Below are positions 26,692-35,906 of a DNA stretch of 55,824 bases, piece after piece. The stretch's first letter is position 1. Every line of letters begins with the position of its first letter. Origin of the DNA: an uncultured Desulfuromonadales bacterium (GTDB taxonomy: Bacteria; Desulfobacterota; Desulfuromonadia; Desulfuromonadales; Geopsychrobacteraceae); assembly GCA_945787335.1 (NCBI GenBank), contig CALZHR010000259.1, positions 1-55,824 of the forward strand, in the 5' to 3' direction. The position numbers and the translations under genes were made by a program. The notes under the pieces are model-generated. The model was given only the letters and a program-made list of their open reading frames with translations. It made no database searches and was not told the origin of the DNA.

Positions 26692-28887
26692 TCAATCGAG
26701 CTGCTCGCCGACCGGCGCCGCGACCGGCTGGTGGGTCCGCAGAAAGTCGAGGATATGGGTTGCGCTGACCGGCTTGCTGTAATAGAAGCCCTGGGCGATG
26801 CAGGCCCCCTGCTCGAGCAGGTAGTCGTGCTGGACGCGGTTCTCGACCCCCTCCACGACAAAATTCAGTTTGAGCCCGTTCGAGACATTGAGCATGGCCG
26901 GGATGATCGAGTTCTCGGTCTCCGCCGACTGGACTTTGTGGATGAAGGACATGTCCAGTTTCAGGGTTTTCAGCGGCAGCTGATCGAGGTAGCTCAGCGA
27001 GGAGTAGCCCTTGCCGAAGTCGTCGACAGCGATGTTGACGCCGAGCTTGGTCAGCTTGATGATGTTGTCCAGCGTCATCTCCAGGTTTTTGATGATGACG
27101 TTTTCCGTGATTTCCAGCTCGAACTGCTCAGGACTCAGGCCACAGCTGTAGACTTTGTTCAGGAAGGATTCACTGAAACTGGCCATGGCCAGCTGAACGG
27201 CGGAGATGTTCAGCGAGACGGGGACGTTGTGGCCGGCGGCCCTCCATTTGATCAGATCTTCGCAGACCCTGTCGAGAAAGGCCTCGCCCAGGTCGCAGAT
27301 CAGGCTCGATTCTTCCGCGATCTCGATAAATGTCCCCGGCAGGATCAAACCCTGGTCGGGGGATTCGATTCTGGCCAGGGCTTCGATGGCGTGAATCTCG
27401 CCGGTTTCCAGGTCGACCTGCGGCTGATAAAAGGCAATGAGCCGCTGCTCTTTGATCGCCGCGCGAACCAGGTTCTCGATGTATATCTTGTTACTGTTGT
27501 AGTTCGTCAGGTTGTCATGGTAAACGCAGCACTCATTGTTTGCCGTCGCGCGTGAGTTACACAGCGCCGTGTCGGCTTTTTTCAGCAGCAGCTGCCAGTT
27601 GTTGCCGTGGTCTGGATAGAGCGAGGCGCCGATGCTCAGGCTGATGTGGATTTCCGATTTGCCGTAGACAAAAGGTTGTGAAGTGGCGGCGCTGATTTTC
27701 CGTGCGACCGTGCTGGCGTCCTGGGCGGAATGGATGTCCGGCAGCAGCAGGATGAATTCGTCGCCGCCAAATCTGGCGAGGACATCCGCCTCCCGGACGC
27801 AGGATTTCAATTTGTCTGCGACAAACTGAAGCAGCTTGTCGCCAACGATTTGGCCGTATGAGTCGTTGACCAGCTTGAAGCGATCGATGTCGATGTAGAG
27901 AATCGCCAGCTTCTCCTCGCTGCGGCGGGCATGATTCAACAAAATCATGACCTGCTCGTTCAGCAGGTTGCGGTTCGGCAGCCCGGTCAACAAGTCATGA
28001 TTGTGCTGGAAGCGGATGATCTCTTCAGCGCGTTTTTTGTCTGTGATATCCCGGGCCACTCCGTAGTAGCCGACAAACTCCTCCTGATTTAAGAGGCCGA
28101 TTTCGCTGAGCTTATAGCCGCCGACAAAGTTCTTGTTTACTTGCGCGGCGCGAACTTCAACGTGAATGATCGCATCGCCAGTCTTTGCCTTCAGCCTCAG
28201 CTCAATGCTGTTTTCGTCGCTCGGATAGTTCTTGGCCCGGAAAAACTTTCACGCGCGGTTGCGGTCTACTGCGGAGACGAAATCGCTGAAATGCTTGCCG
28301 ATGACGTCTTTTCTGGTGTAGCCGAGCAGCTTGGTGACGTTGTTGTTGATAAAGGTGAAATAGCCGTTTTGGTCGACGATATAGAGCAGGTCCGGCGAGT
28401 TGTGAACGATAAAGCGGTGTAACGCCTCGGAGCGTTTGAGCTCCTCGACAATCCGTCTGTTCTCGGTCTCCAGCTTGCGGTTCTCCAGGGCGTTTTTAAT
28501 CGCGATCAGCAGCTCATCCGGGTTGAAGGGCTTTTTAATGTAATCACGCGCGCCGTTCTTGATGACGTCGACGGCTGTTTTGAGCTGCTTTTCACCGCTG
28601 ACCACGATCACGCAGGTATCTGTTTTCTGCTGATTGATATAGTCAAGCAACTCCGTGCCGTGCGCACCGGGCATATTCAGATCGAGCAGCACCAGGCAGT
28701 AGAGCCTCTGCTTCAGGGCCTCCATGGCATCGGCAACGGAATGAACCGCGGTCGATTCAAGCCCGACCGAGGCAAGAATCTGCTGGATGCCCTGACAGAG
28801 GCGCGGCTCATCATCGACCACCAGGATCGGCTCCGGGGACGATCGGTCTAACAGGCGGTCAAGGTTTTCCAGCCGGTTCCATTTCAT
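26692..28887 (-). pseudogene. Response regulator-PAS-GGDEF-EAL protein, split by an in-frame TGA
   Basis: The first part (28887 down to 28249) is a receiver domain with D25/D26, phospho-acceptor D69 (LVLLDLNMPG), S97 and K119, followed by a PAS domain. At codon 213 the frame meets TGA (28249-28251), in DRNRA-stop-KFFRAKN, then continues in the same frame through the rest of the PAS domain into ARDITDKKRAEE. A GGDEF domain follows with an intact I-site (READ) and RFGGDEF, then an EAL domain with EIHAIEALARIE, DDFGKGYSS and VVEGVENR, all apparently functional. One C-to-T change from CGA would explain the stop. The gene starts 3 bases after the upstream kinase stop, so the pair forms a two-component system feeding cyclic-di-GMP turnover. 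The downstream half might be made separately from an internal start. Confidence 0.85.
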
Positions 28888-28890
28888 CGT

Positions 28891-31014
28891 TTAGTCCTCT
28901 TCTGGCTGCACCACGTCTCGCGGGAGCAGTACTTTGAACTCTGTGCCCTTCGCAGGCGTAGAGTAACAGGAAATGCTCCCGGACAGCTCGCTGACCAGCT
29001 GGCTGACGATCGACAGGCCCAGCCCGGAGTGACCCGGCTTGCTGCTGGCGACCGGTTGGAAAAGCTTAGCCAGGACCTCGGGAGGAATTCCTGGCCCATC
29101 GTCCCTGACAGAAATTTCCACGTAGCGGCGGCCGTTCTGGATCACCTGGTCGCGCGTCCCGACCTGGATCAGGCCACCTTCATCCAATGCTTCTGCGGCA
29201 TTCTTGAGCAGGTTCAGCAGGACTTGCTTCAGCCGGTCTTCGGGGATCAGCAGCAAGGGGATCTCTGGGGCTAAATCGAGCCGGGATTCCGTTCCCCTGG
29301 TTTGATAAAGGGAATTTCTCAACAGGGCGTCCAGGCTGGAAATCAAACCGTTGAGGTCTGTTCCTCTGGCCCCGGTGTCGAGCTGCCGGTCAGGGTCTTT
29401 GGCCCTGAGCAGTATATCTCCGGCCCGGTCGATCTCTTCATTGATAAAGTCGATGTCCTCTTGCGCCGGGTGATCCTGCTCTATTTTCCTGCTGAGCAGG
29501 TAAAGGTAGTTTTTGATGATGGTCAGAGGATTGCTGACTTCATGGGCGAGCTGCTGGAATTCCGTTTCACTGAGGCCAGCGGCGTGAGCCGTCTTGTCCT
29601 GCAGCAGTTTTTGGGCCCGGGCGAACTCTTTGGCTAACAGCTCGAGAAAGGGCAATTTGGATTCGACCACCGCCCTCTCCCTGTTCGGGACGCCGATCGC
29701 CAGCAAGCCGGTCATTTCACCGCCGCTTTGCAGCGGCAAGAGCTGCGCCGCGTCATTTCTCAACAGCTTGAGAATCTGCTGGTCGAGAATCGGCCCCTGG
29801 CCCTTTTCAAGGTAAATCGCTCTGCTTTCGGTGAAACATTTGACCAGCAGGCTCTTCGAATCGGAGTAGGGCAGGCAAAGGTCATCAAGCTGGTGGAGCT
29901 TGAGATCCTTGATCGGCAGCAGCTGACGCTGACGGGAATCGGCCCGGAAGAAAAGCAGATCTTGGTAGCCGAACAGGCTCGCAAAGGTGAGTCGCGCGTC
30001 CCGGGCTAGCTCCTCAAGCTGGTCACCCTGGGTCTGTATGGCTCCCCGCGTCAAGGCGAGCTGCTTGATCCGTTCTGCCAGCGCCGCTTCGGCTTCACTT
30101 TGGTGCTGCTGATCCTGATCGCTGTGAGAGGTCGTGTTGACATTGTTCTGAATGAACAATTCGCCGTTGTAGCCGAGCGTTTCAACCATCTGACTGCTCT
30201 GCTCCAGGGCCGTCGCGAGACACTCCAGGGTCTGCGCGTCATCCTGGTCCAATAACTGTCCTGCCCGGTTCAGGCAGTCCGGGCTGACCGATTCGAAGTT
30301 CTGTGAACTGAGCGGGCCGGCGGCAGCGATGATCTTCAGCAGAGTAGGCGCACTACCGAGTTCATCGAGCGTTGCGCACTGGAACAGGATCGCCTCGGCG
30401 ATGAACGAGTCCAGCCCCCAGGTGTCGGCCAGCGCCGAACCCAGTTCGCAGTGGTCGACACCGAAGGTTGTCTTTTCCAGCTGGCAGAAGTCTTCGACCT
30501 GATAATATTGGCGGAGAACCGGGGGGTAGTCTTTTTTATGATTCAGCAGGAACAGGAGCTGCCCCACCTGATGCAGCAGGCCTGCAAGATAAGCTTCGTC
30601 CGGCTTTGGATAGCCGACACGGCTTGCGAGGCACTTGGCCAAAAAGGCGCAGACCAGGGAACGGAACCAAAGGAACTGCAGGTTCCTGTCGAACCTGCTG
30701 CCGAAGCTGGCGAAAAAGTGCTGGATTGCGTTGCTGATGACGATCTGCTTGACGTTCTGCAGCCCCAGCACGATCAGGATCCGCCGGAGATCGGTGGCGT
30801 CGTTCCATTGCCGGTAGGCCGGGGAGTTGGCCACTTGCAGAACCTTGCTGGTGAGGCTGACGTCCTTGCCGATCGCCTCGGCGAACATCTCGAAGGTTGC
30901 CGCGTCGTTGTGACACAGGTCGATCAGCTCCACCAGCAGGGCTGGTTCGGAGGGGAGGGCCTCAACCTGGTAGCACTTGTCTTTCAGGTAGATCCGTTGC
31001 AAGGGGCGCCTCAT
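28891..31014 (-). CDS. HDOD-GAF hybrid sensor histidine kinase
   Basis: 707 residues. The N-terminal HDOD domain (about 15-215) has LPSEPALLVELIDLC, DVSLTSKVLQVANSPAY and AYLAGLLHQVGQLL. A GAF-like region spans about 330-470. The HisKA domain has H491 in FQQLAHEVSNPLTII. The HATPase domain has N601 (NLLKNAAEAL), DDGPGI at 638-643 and GHSGLGLS at 661-668. HDOD domains usually occur with signalling outputs, and fusion to a complete kinase is less common. It sits directly upstream of the receiver-PAS-GGDEF-EAL gene on the minus strand, its likely phosphotransfer partner. No clear SD is seen before the ATG. Confidence 0.9.
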   Translation of the reverse strand: MRRPLQRIYLKDKCYQVEALPSEPALLVELIDLCHNDAATFEMFAEAIGKDVSLTSKVLQVANSPAYRQWNDATDLRRILIVLGLQNVKQIVISNAIQHFFASFGSRFDRNLQFLWFRSLVCAFLAKCLASRVGYPKPDEAYLAGLLHQVGQLLFLLNHKKDYPPVLRQYYQVEDFCQLEKTTFGVDHCELGSALADTWGLDSFIAEAILFQCATLDELGSAPTLLKIIAAAGPLSSQNFESVSPDCLNRAGQLLDQDDAQTLECLATALEQSSQMVETLGYNGELFIQNNVNTTSHSDQDQQHQSEAEAALAERIKQLALTRGAIQTQGDQLEELARDARLTFASLFGYQDLLFFRADSRQRQLLPIKDLKLHQLDDLCLPYSDSKSLLVKCFTESRAIYLEKGQGPILDQQILKLLRNDAAQLLPLQSGGEMTGLLAIGVPNRERAVVESKLPFLELLAKEFARAQKLLQDKTAHAAGLSETEFQQLAHEVSNPLTIIKNYLYLLSRKIEQDHPAQEDIDFINEEIDRAGDILLRAKDPDRQLDTGARGTDLNGLISSLDALLRNSLYQTRGTESRLDLAPEIPLLLIPEDRLKQVLLNLLKNAAEALDEGGLIQVGTRDQVIQNGRRYVEISVRDDGPGIPPEVLAKLFQPVASSKPGHSGLGLSIVSQLVSELSGSISCYSTPAKGTEFKVLLPRDVVQPEED

Positions 31015-31275
31015 GACATAAAATCAGATCAGGCAGGGCAGGCAAGTTGTCAAGTCGAGCATAGCCGAAATCGCTTAACTAATCAATATTTCTTTGTTTT
31101 TTCCTGGAGATGACAATCTTCGGTGTTATGTTTCGCAGAACTTAATGAGATTTTTTCTTGATCGCATTGTCGTGTCAGGCTGACCCATTACGTCTGCAGC
31201 CTGTAAAAAAGCCGCATAATTGGTCCTGAGGGGCAGGAATCTTTAAGAGGGGGGCAATTCGCTGACGATTAGCAG

Positions 31276-32157
31276 TTATTCAGCTGCGTCATCGGTCAGG
31301 AGCCTGGCCAGAAACGATGCGTTCTTAGCATCAAGCCGGCCGGACTCAGCGGCCAGCTCCAGAGTTTTGCTGCCAAGTTGACGGTAGATCGCAAGCAGCC
31401 GGGGGCTCGAAGCGGCGATCGCCTGCAGATGTTTTGCAACCGTGCCGCTGTCGCCACGGACGATCGGTCCGGTCAGCCCCTGCTCCGGCCCGAGTTGGAG
31501 AACGTTGTCAAGGGTGGCCTGCAGCAACGGCTGTAGCAGCGACAGGGCATCATTCTCGGCAATGCCACAGGTCGCCAGCAGATCGCGGGCTGCGCCGAGC
31601 AAGGTCACCAGGGAGTTGGAGGCGAGGCAGGCGCTGGCGTGATAGAGGGCTTTTTTGTCGCTGGCGATGCGGAAGGTTTTGCCGCCGAATGCGGCGATCA
31701 GCTCTGCGCCGAGCGGCAGGGCCGTATCATCCCCCTCCAGGGCGCAGGGGCAGCCGGGCAGTCTCTCTGCCGCCAGCTCGCGGCTGGCGAAGGGAAGCAG
31801 CGGGTGGATGGAGAGCAGCTGCAACGCGGCGGAGCTGCGCATGATCTCCGCCGGATGCAGGCCGCTGAAATGAACCAGGGTCGCTCCTGCTTGCAGATTT
31901 GCTTCTTTGGCGACCTGGGCCGCAAGGTCGCCGATCTGGTCGTCCGGCACCGCCAGCAGGACAAGTTCGGCCTTGCTCGCCGCGGCGAGTTCGGTGCCTG
32001 CCAGCTGGTCGTTGCAGCCGATAAAGCGGCAGGCTTCGGCGGCCCGGGATCGATCGCGTCCGATGACTGTCTGCAGCGGGTAGCCGGCCGCCAGCAGCCG
32101 CCGGCAGACGGCGCTGCCGACCTTGCCCGGCCCGATCAGCGCCAGTTTCTGCTTCAT
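31276..32157 (-). CDS. Rossmann-like / DUF2520 domain protein
   Basis: 293 residues. The N-terminal NAD(P)-binding Rossmann fold shows LALIGPGKVGSAVCRRLLAAGY. The middle has LVLLAVPDDQIGDLA and LVHFSGLHPAEIM followed by LSIHPLLPFA, and the C-terminal half is the helical DUF2520 domain (YHASACLASNSLVTLL, then GLTGPIVRGDSGTVAKHL). The fold resembles short dehydrogenases such as ketopantoate reductase, but the substrate is unknown. It overlaps the FAH-family gene by 4 bases, so the two are translated together. Confidence 0.88.
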   Translation of the reverse strand: MKQKLALIGPGKVGSAVCRRLLAAGYPLQTVIGRDRSRAAEACRFIGCNDQLAGTELAAASKAELVLLAVPDDQIGDLAAQVAKEANLQAGATLVHFSGLHPAEIMRSSAALQLLSIHPLLPFASRELAAERLPGCPCALEGDDTALPLGAELIAAFGGKTFRIASDKKALYHASACLASNSLVTLLGAARDLLATCGIAENDALSLLQPLLQATLDNVLQLGPEQGLTGPIVRGDSGTVAKHLQAIAASSPRLLAIYRQLGSKTLELAAESGRLDAKNASFLARLLTDDAAE

Positions 32158-32810
32158 GCCACGCTGACCCGCAGGCTGCCGACCTGTTCGATCTCCCCTT
32201 CCAGCCGATCGCCGCTCTGAATCCGACTGACCCCGGCCGGGGTGCCGGTGAGGATGATATCGCCCGGCTCCAGGGTGTAGAAGGTCGAGACTTCGGTGAT
32301 GATCTCTTCCACCGACCGCATCATCTGCGCGGAGTTTCCATCCTGGCGGATTTCGCCATTGACCTTCAGAACCAGGCGGATGTTGTTCGGATTTTCCACC
32401 TGTTCAATTGGTGTGAAATCTGAGAGCGGGCAGGATGTGTCGAACCCCTTGGCGATCTCCCAGGGGAGCCCTTTCTCTTTGAGCTCGGCCTGCAGGTCGC
32501 GCAGGGTCAGGTCGAGGGCCAGGCCATAGCCGGCGACGTGCTGCAGTGCCTGGGCGACCGGAATCTGCTTGCCCGCCGTGCCGATCAGCAGCGCCAGCTC
32601 AAGCTCGTGGTGACAGTCATCCGAATAGCCGGGGATGGTGATCTCACCGCCATCGGGGATGATACTGCTGGCCGGCTTGCAGAAAATCACCGCCCGATCC
32701 GGGACCTGATTGCCCAGCTCGCGAATGTGGTCGAGATAGTTGCGCCCCAGGCAGATGATTTTACCGACCGGAAACCTTTGCCCGGTCCCCTTGATAGTGA
32801 CCTGATGCAT
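32154..32810 (-). CDS. Fumarylacetoacetate hydrolase family protein
   Basis: 218 residues, the length of the single-domain FAH family (YcgM/FAHD1-like acylpyruvate or oxaloacetate-type hydrolases). IICLGRNYLDHIRELG opens the fold, the metal ligands appear in HHELELALLIG and LALDLTLRDLQ, and KGFDTSCPLSDF and GDIILTGTPAGVS are typical. TCAGGAGAGAG lies before the ATG. The exact substrate cannot be read from sequence. It lies between a TRIC-type channel and a DUF2520 protein in one minus-strand operon. Confidence 0.92.
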   Translation of the reverse strand: MHQVTIKGTGQRFPVGKIICLGRNYLDHIRELGNQVPDRAVIFCKPASSIIPDGGEITIPGYSDDCHHELELALLIGTAGKQIPVAQALQHVAGYGLALDLTLRDLQAELKEKGLPWEIAKGFDTSCPLSDFTPIEQVENPNNIRLVLKVNGEIRQDGNSAQMMRSVEEIITEVSTFYTLEPGDIILTGTPAGVSRIQSGDRLEGEIEQVGSLRVSVA

Positions 32811-32846
32811 CGTCTCTCTCCTGATGTGAATGGATCGTGAATAGAC

Positions 32847-33449
32847 TTACTCCGCCTTCGGCAGCGACCAGTTGTAGTGGATGGCGAGTAACCTCAATAG
32901 GATAACACTGCTCGCCGAAAGCAAAAGGCTGACCTCGTTCGGCGCTCCCAGCCAGCGCAACAGCACCAGCAGAGTTCCACCGATGATGCAGGCCGAAGCG
33001 TAGATCTCCCGGCGCATGATCAGCGGGACTTCGTTCGACAGTATGTCGCGGAGCACGCCGCCGGCGGTGCCGGTCATCACCCCCAGCAAGACCGCTCCCA
33101 GCGGGCCGATGGAAAAGCTCAACGCCTTGCCGGTGCCGATGACGACGAAGGTTCCCAGGCCGACGGCATCGAAATAGAGCAGCGGGGTCTCGATCTTCGG
33201 GAAAAAACGGTGCGCGCAGAAGACCAGCAGAGCGGTGCCGATCGGCAGCCAGAGATAAATTTCATTCTGCAGGCAGAACGGTGGCAGGTCACCGAGCAGC
33301 AGGTCGCGCAGGGTGCCGCCGCCGATCGCCGTGACCATCCCCAGCACCAGCACGCCGAACAGGTCCATGCCGCGTCGCACCCCGGCCCAGGCGCCTGAAG
33401 CGGCAAACGCGACAGTGCCGAGCAGATCGAGAAAATAGAGCAGGTTCAT
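32847..33449 (-). CDS. Trimeric intracellular cation channel (TRIC/YicG) family protein
   Basis: 200 residues from the ATG at 33449 (MNLLYFLDLLGTVAFAASGA). An alternative TTG three codons upstream is less likely. It is a seven-helix membrane protein with an internal repeat: GGGTLRDLLLGDLPPF in the first half and AGGVLRDILSNEVP in the second, the family signature. Bacterial members are monovalent-cation channels whose physiological role is often unknown. It is the first gene of a minus-strand operon and is divergent from the rhomboid gene. Confidence 0.9.
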   Translation of the reverse strand: MNLLYFLDLLGTVAFAASGAWAGVRRGMDLFGVLVLGMVTAIGGGTLRDLLLGDLPPFCLQNEIYLWLPIGTALLVFCAHRFFPKIETPLLYFDAVGLGTFVVIGTGKALSFSIGPLGAVLLGVMTGTAGGVLRDILSNEVPLIMRREIYASACIIGGTLLVLLRWLGAPNEVSLLLSASSVILLRLLAIHYNWSLPKAE

Positions 33450-33519
33450 GCTGGGCAAGATAGCGGGGATGCCTACCAGAATGCAAGGGCTGTCGATGCT
33501 GGTCTGCCGCCTGGGCCTG

Positions 33520-33528
33520 TGCTAGTAT
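33520..33528 (+). promoter_or_regulatory. Extended -10 element for the rhomboid gene
   Basis: TGC followed by TAGTAT at 33523-33528, 30 bases before the rhomboid ATG. The -35 region (TGGTCT) is weak. The divergent TRIC operon must also start in this short gap. Confidence 0.35.
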
Positions 33529-33557
33529 GAGTCGTTCTCAATCCCGACAGGCTGCCG

Positions 33558-34727
33558 ATGTTCTTCCCGATTGCTGACACGCCCAACCCGCCCGGTCGTC
33601 CGCTGATGACCTGGGCGCTGATGGCGCTCAATATCGCCATCTACCTGTTGGTGACCCTGCCGGCGTCAAGGGGGCAGATCAGCTTCAACGATCCACTGCT
33701 CTACGAGTATCTGCAGGCGTTCGGTCTGCAGGGGCAGGTCACCGCGCGCGAGCTGTTCGAGAATCTCTCTGCCTACGACCTGCTGGTCTTTGAATATGGT
33801 TATCGTCCTGCAGAGTTTTCCCTGATCGCTCTGTTCAGCTCCATGTTCCTGCACGGCGGGCTGATGCACCTGGCCGGCAACATGCTGTTCCTGTTCATCT
33901 TCGGCGACAACGTCGAATACCGCCTGGGCCGGTTGCGCTATCTGCTCACATATCTGGGTTGCGGCGTCGTCGCCACCCTGTTTTTCGCCCTGTTCGTGCC
34001 CGACTCGCAGGTGCCGTTGATCGGCGCCTCGGGAGCGATCTCCGGGGTTCTCGGCTGCTATTTTCTCTGGTTCCCGCGCAACCGGGTGCGCTGCTTTCTG
34101 TTCCTCTTCCCGATTCTGATGACCAGCGTCTATCTGTCGGCGCGGCTGGTGCTCGGTTTCTATCTGCTGATCGATAATATCCTGCCGTTCTTATTTACCG
34201 CCACCTCCGCCAGCGGCGTCGCCCACGGGGCGCATATCGGCGGTTTTATTGGTGGGCTGGCGCTGGCCTGGGGCGCGGATCAATACTATCAGAAGCGCAG
34301 ATTCTGGCCGCGCCGACCGGCCAGCGAGGAATCGAAACTGACCTCGGTGCAGCGGGTCTGCCCGGCGGTCACCGCAGGAGATCTCGACGGCGCCAGCAGC
34401 TGCTACCTGGCGCTTGAAGAGGAGCGCGAGCGGCTGCAGGTCGACGGAGCCGACGTCGTGGCGATCGGCAACTACCTGCTTGATAAGGGCCGCTATCAGG
34501 AGGCCCTGCGAGTCTTCCGCCGTTTCGTCGCCGAACGGCAGACCGACCAGCGGATCGACCAGGCTTATCTCGGCGCCGGCAAGGCGATGCTGCACCAACC
34601 GCGCTACGTCACCAGCGCTTATCACTACTTCCTCTCCGCCCTCGATCTGGCGCGCAGCGAACAGCTGGCCGCTGAAGCGCGCCTGCAGCTGCGGATCATC
34701 GAACAGCAGCGCGCAGCAAAAGGCTGA
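33558..34727 (+). CDS. Rhomboid intramembrane serine protease with TPR-like tail
   Basis: 389 residues. The membrane domain (about 15-250) shows the rhomboid features FLHGGLMHLAGNMLFLFIFG, the catalytic serine in GASGAISGVLG and the catalytic histidine in VAHGAHIGGFIGG. The C-terminal about 140 residues are soluble and helical with TPR-like repeats (LLDKGRYQEALRVFRRFV, then YHYFLSALDLARSEQLAAEA). Rhomboids cut membrane proteins within the bilayer, and the tail may bind substrates. The radical SAM gene begins 4 bases after its stop. Confidence 0.92.
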   Translation: MFFPIADTPNPPGRPLMTWALMALNIAIYLLVTLPASRGQISFNDPLLYEYLQAFGLQGQVTARELFENLSAYDLLVFEYGYRPAEFSLIALFSSMFLHGGLMHLAGNMLFLFIFGDNVEYRLGRLRYLLTYLGCGVVATLFFALFVPDSQVPLIGASGAISGVLGCYFLWFPRNRVRCFLFLFPILMTSVYLSARLVLGFYLLIDNILPFLFTATSASGVAHGAHIGGFIGGLALAWGADQYYQKRRFWPRRPASEESKLTSVQRVCPAVTAGDLDGASSCYLALEEERERLQVDGADVVAIGNYLLDKGRYQEALRVFRRFVAERQTDQRIDQAYLGAGKAMLHQPRYVTSAYHYFLSALDLARSEQLAAEARLQLRIIEQQRAAKG

Positions 34728-34731
34728 CCAG

Positions 34732-35619
34732 ATGTACTATTTCGACTATGTCGAGCCGGTGTTCCGGCCCCCCTCGGAAGCCCGCTCACTGATATTACAG
34801 ATCACCATCGGCTGCAGTCAGAACAACTGCCGCTTCTGCGGCATGTACAAGATGAAGAATTTCCGGCTGCGCTCGGTCGAGGAGATCGCGGCTGATATCG
34901 CCGCCGTTCCGGGGCATCATCGCGGGCATTACCAGCGGATTTTCCTTGCCGACGGCGACGCGCTGGTCTACCCGCAGCAGGGGCTGCTGCAGATCCTCGA
35001 CCTGCTCGCTGAAAGTTTCCCCAACCTGACCCGCATTGGCGCCTACGCCTCACCGAACAGCCTGACCACCAAGAGCGAGGCTGAGCTGGCCGAACTCAGA
35101 GCCCGGAAGTTGCGGATTCTCTATTTCGGTCTGGAATCGGGGGATGGGCCGACCCTGGAACTGGTCAACAAGGGCTTCAGCCCACAGCAGATGCTGGACC
35201 TCTGTCAGACCGCGCAGGCCGCCGGTCTGAAGCTGTCGGTCACCGGCATTCTCGGGTTGGCCGGCCAGACCCGCAGCGCCGAACATGCCGCCGCCACCGC
35301 CGACTGGATCACCCGGCTTTCGCCCGCATACTTCTCGCTGCTGACCATGTTCAAGCGGCATAACGATGACTACTTCGAACAGATTCAACCGCTGAGCAAC
35401 GGCGAGATCATCGAAGAGGCGCTGGCGATCGTCCGCCAGCTGCGGCCGCAAAAGACCATCCTGCGCTCCAATCATGTCTCCAACATCCTCAACCTGGCTG
35501 GCAGCTACCCAAAGGATCGTGAGAAGATCATCGCCCAGGCTGAAGCCGCCCTGGGGGAGGCCAGGCAACACCCCGACTGGTACCGGCTGGTGCCCGATTA
35601 CGCAGAAGAATATTTCTGA
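34732..35619 (+). CDS. Radical SAM protein
   Basis: 295 residues. The iron-sulfur/SAM site is ITIGCSQNNCRFCGMYKMK, a CX4CX2C variant found in a known family of small radical SAM proteins in place of the usual CX3CX2C. Later parts fit the barrel: RIFLADGDALVYPQ, RIGAYASPNS and ILYFGLESGDGPTLELVNKG. The start at 34732 gives MYYFDYVEPVFRPPSEARSL, and longer frames overlapping the rhomboid gene were rejected. Substrate unknown. It forms a two-gene operon with the rhomboid protease. Confidence 0.9.
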   Translation: MYYFDYVEPVFRPPSEARSLILQITIGCSQNNCRFCGMYKMKNFRLRSVEEIAADIAAVPGHHRGHYQRIFLADGDALVYPQQGLLQILDLLAESFPNLTRIGAYASPNSLTTKSEAELAELRARKLRILYFGLESGDGPTLELVNKGFSPQQMLDLCQTAQAAGLKLSVTGILGLAGQTRSAEHAAATADWITRLSPAYFSLLTMFKRHNDDYFEQIQPLSNGEIIEEALAIVRQLRPQKTILRSNHVSNILNLAGSYPKDREKIIAQAEAALGEARQHPDWYRLVPDYAEEYF

Positions 35620-35842
35620 CCTCTGGCGTCGCCCGGATGCAGTCGGAGCGCTCTGTTTCCACCTTTGGCTTGCGGCCGGATTGATAATTTCCGAATTTTC
35701 CCGCTCTGGATTTACGTCAAAAAAACACGCCGCTTTCTGTCGTTCTCTTCTCATTGATCGTCTGCAAGATACTGAAATTAATGGGCTGCAATTTTAAAGC
35801 TGAATATTTTTCTGATTAGAGAAAAAAAATGACTTCCGCGGC
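35620..35842. other. Non-coding gap before the eCIS promoter region
   Basis: Together with the leader region that follows, about 470 bases separate the radical SAM stop from the first eCIS gene. This first part is AT-rich toward its end and has no supported gene. A run of Ts and As around 35790-35830 marks the boundary to the promoter candidate. Confidence 0.4.
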
Positions 35843-35870
35843 TTGAAGTCTCACCGGTTCGGTATTTAAT
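35843..35870 (+). promoter_or_regulatory. Candidate promoter of the eCIS operon
   Basis: TTGAAG at 35843-35848, 16 bases of spacer, then TTTAAT at 35865-35870 in an AT-rich patch. It is the best sigma-70-like match upstream of the cluster and would give a leader of about 215 bases. Confidence 0.45.
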
Positions 35871-35906
35871 TAAAATACGTGCCGACCAGGAAGAGGGAGT
35901 CAGGAA

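Noticed and set aside
28249-28251. Selenocysteine at the TGA in the PAS domain
   Set aside because: PAS domains have no known selenocysteine at this site, Arg is expected in the DRNRA-x-KFF context, and no convincing SECIS-like hairpin directly follows.
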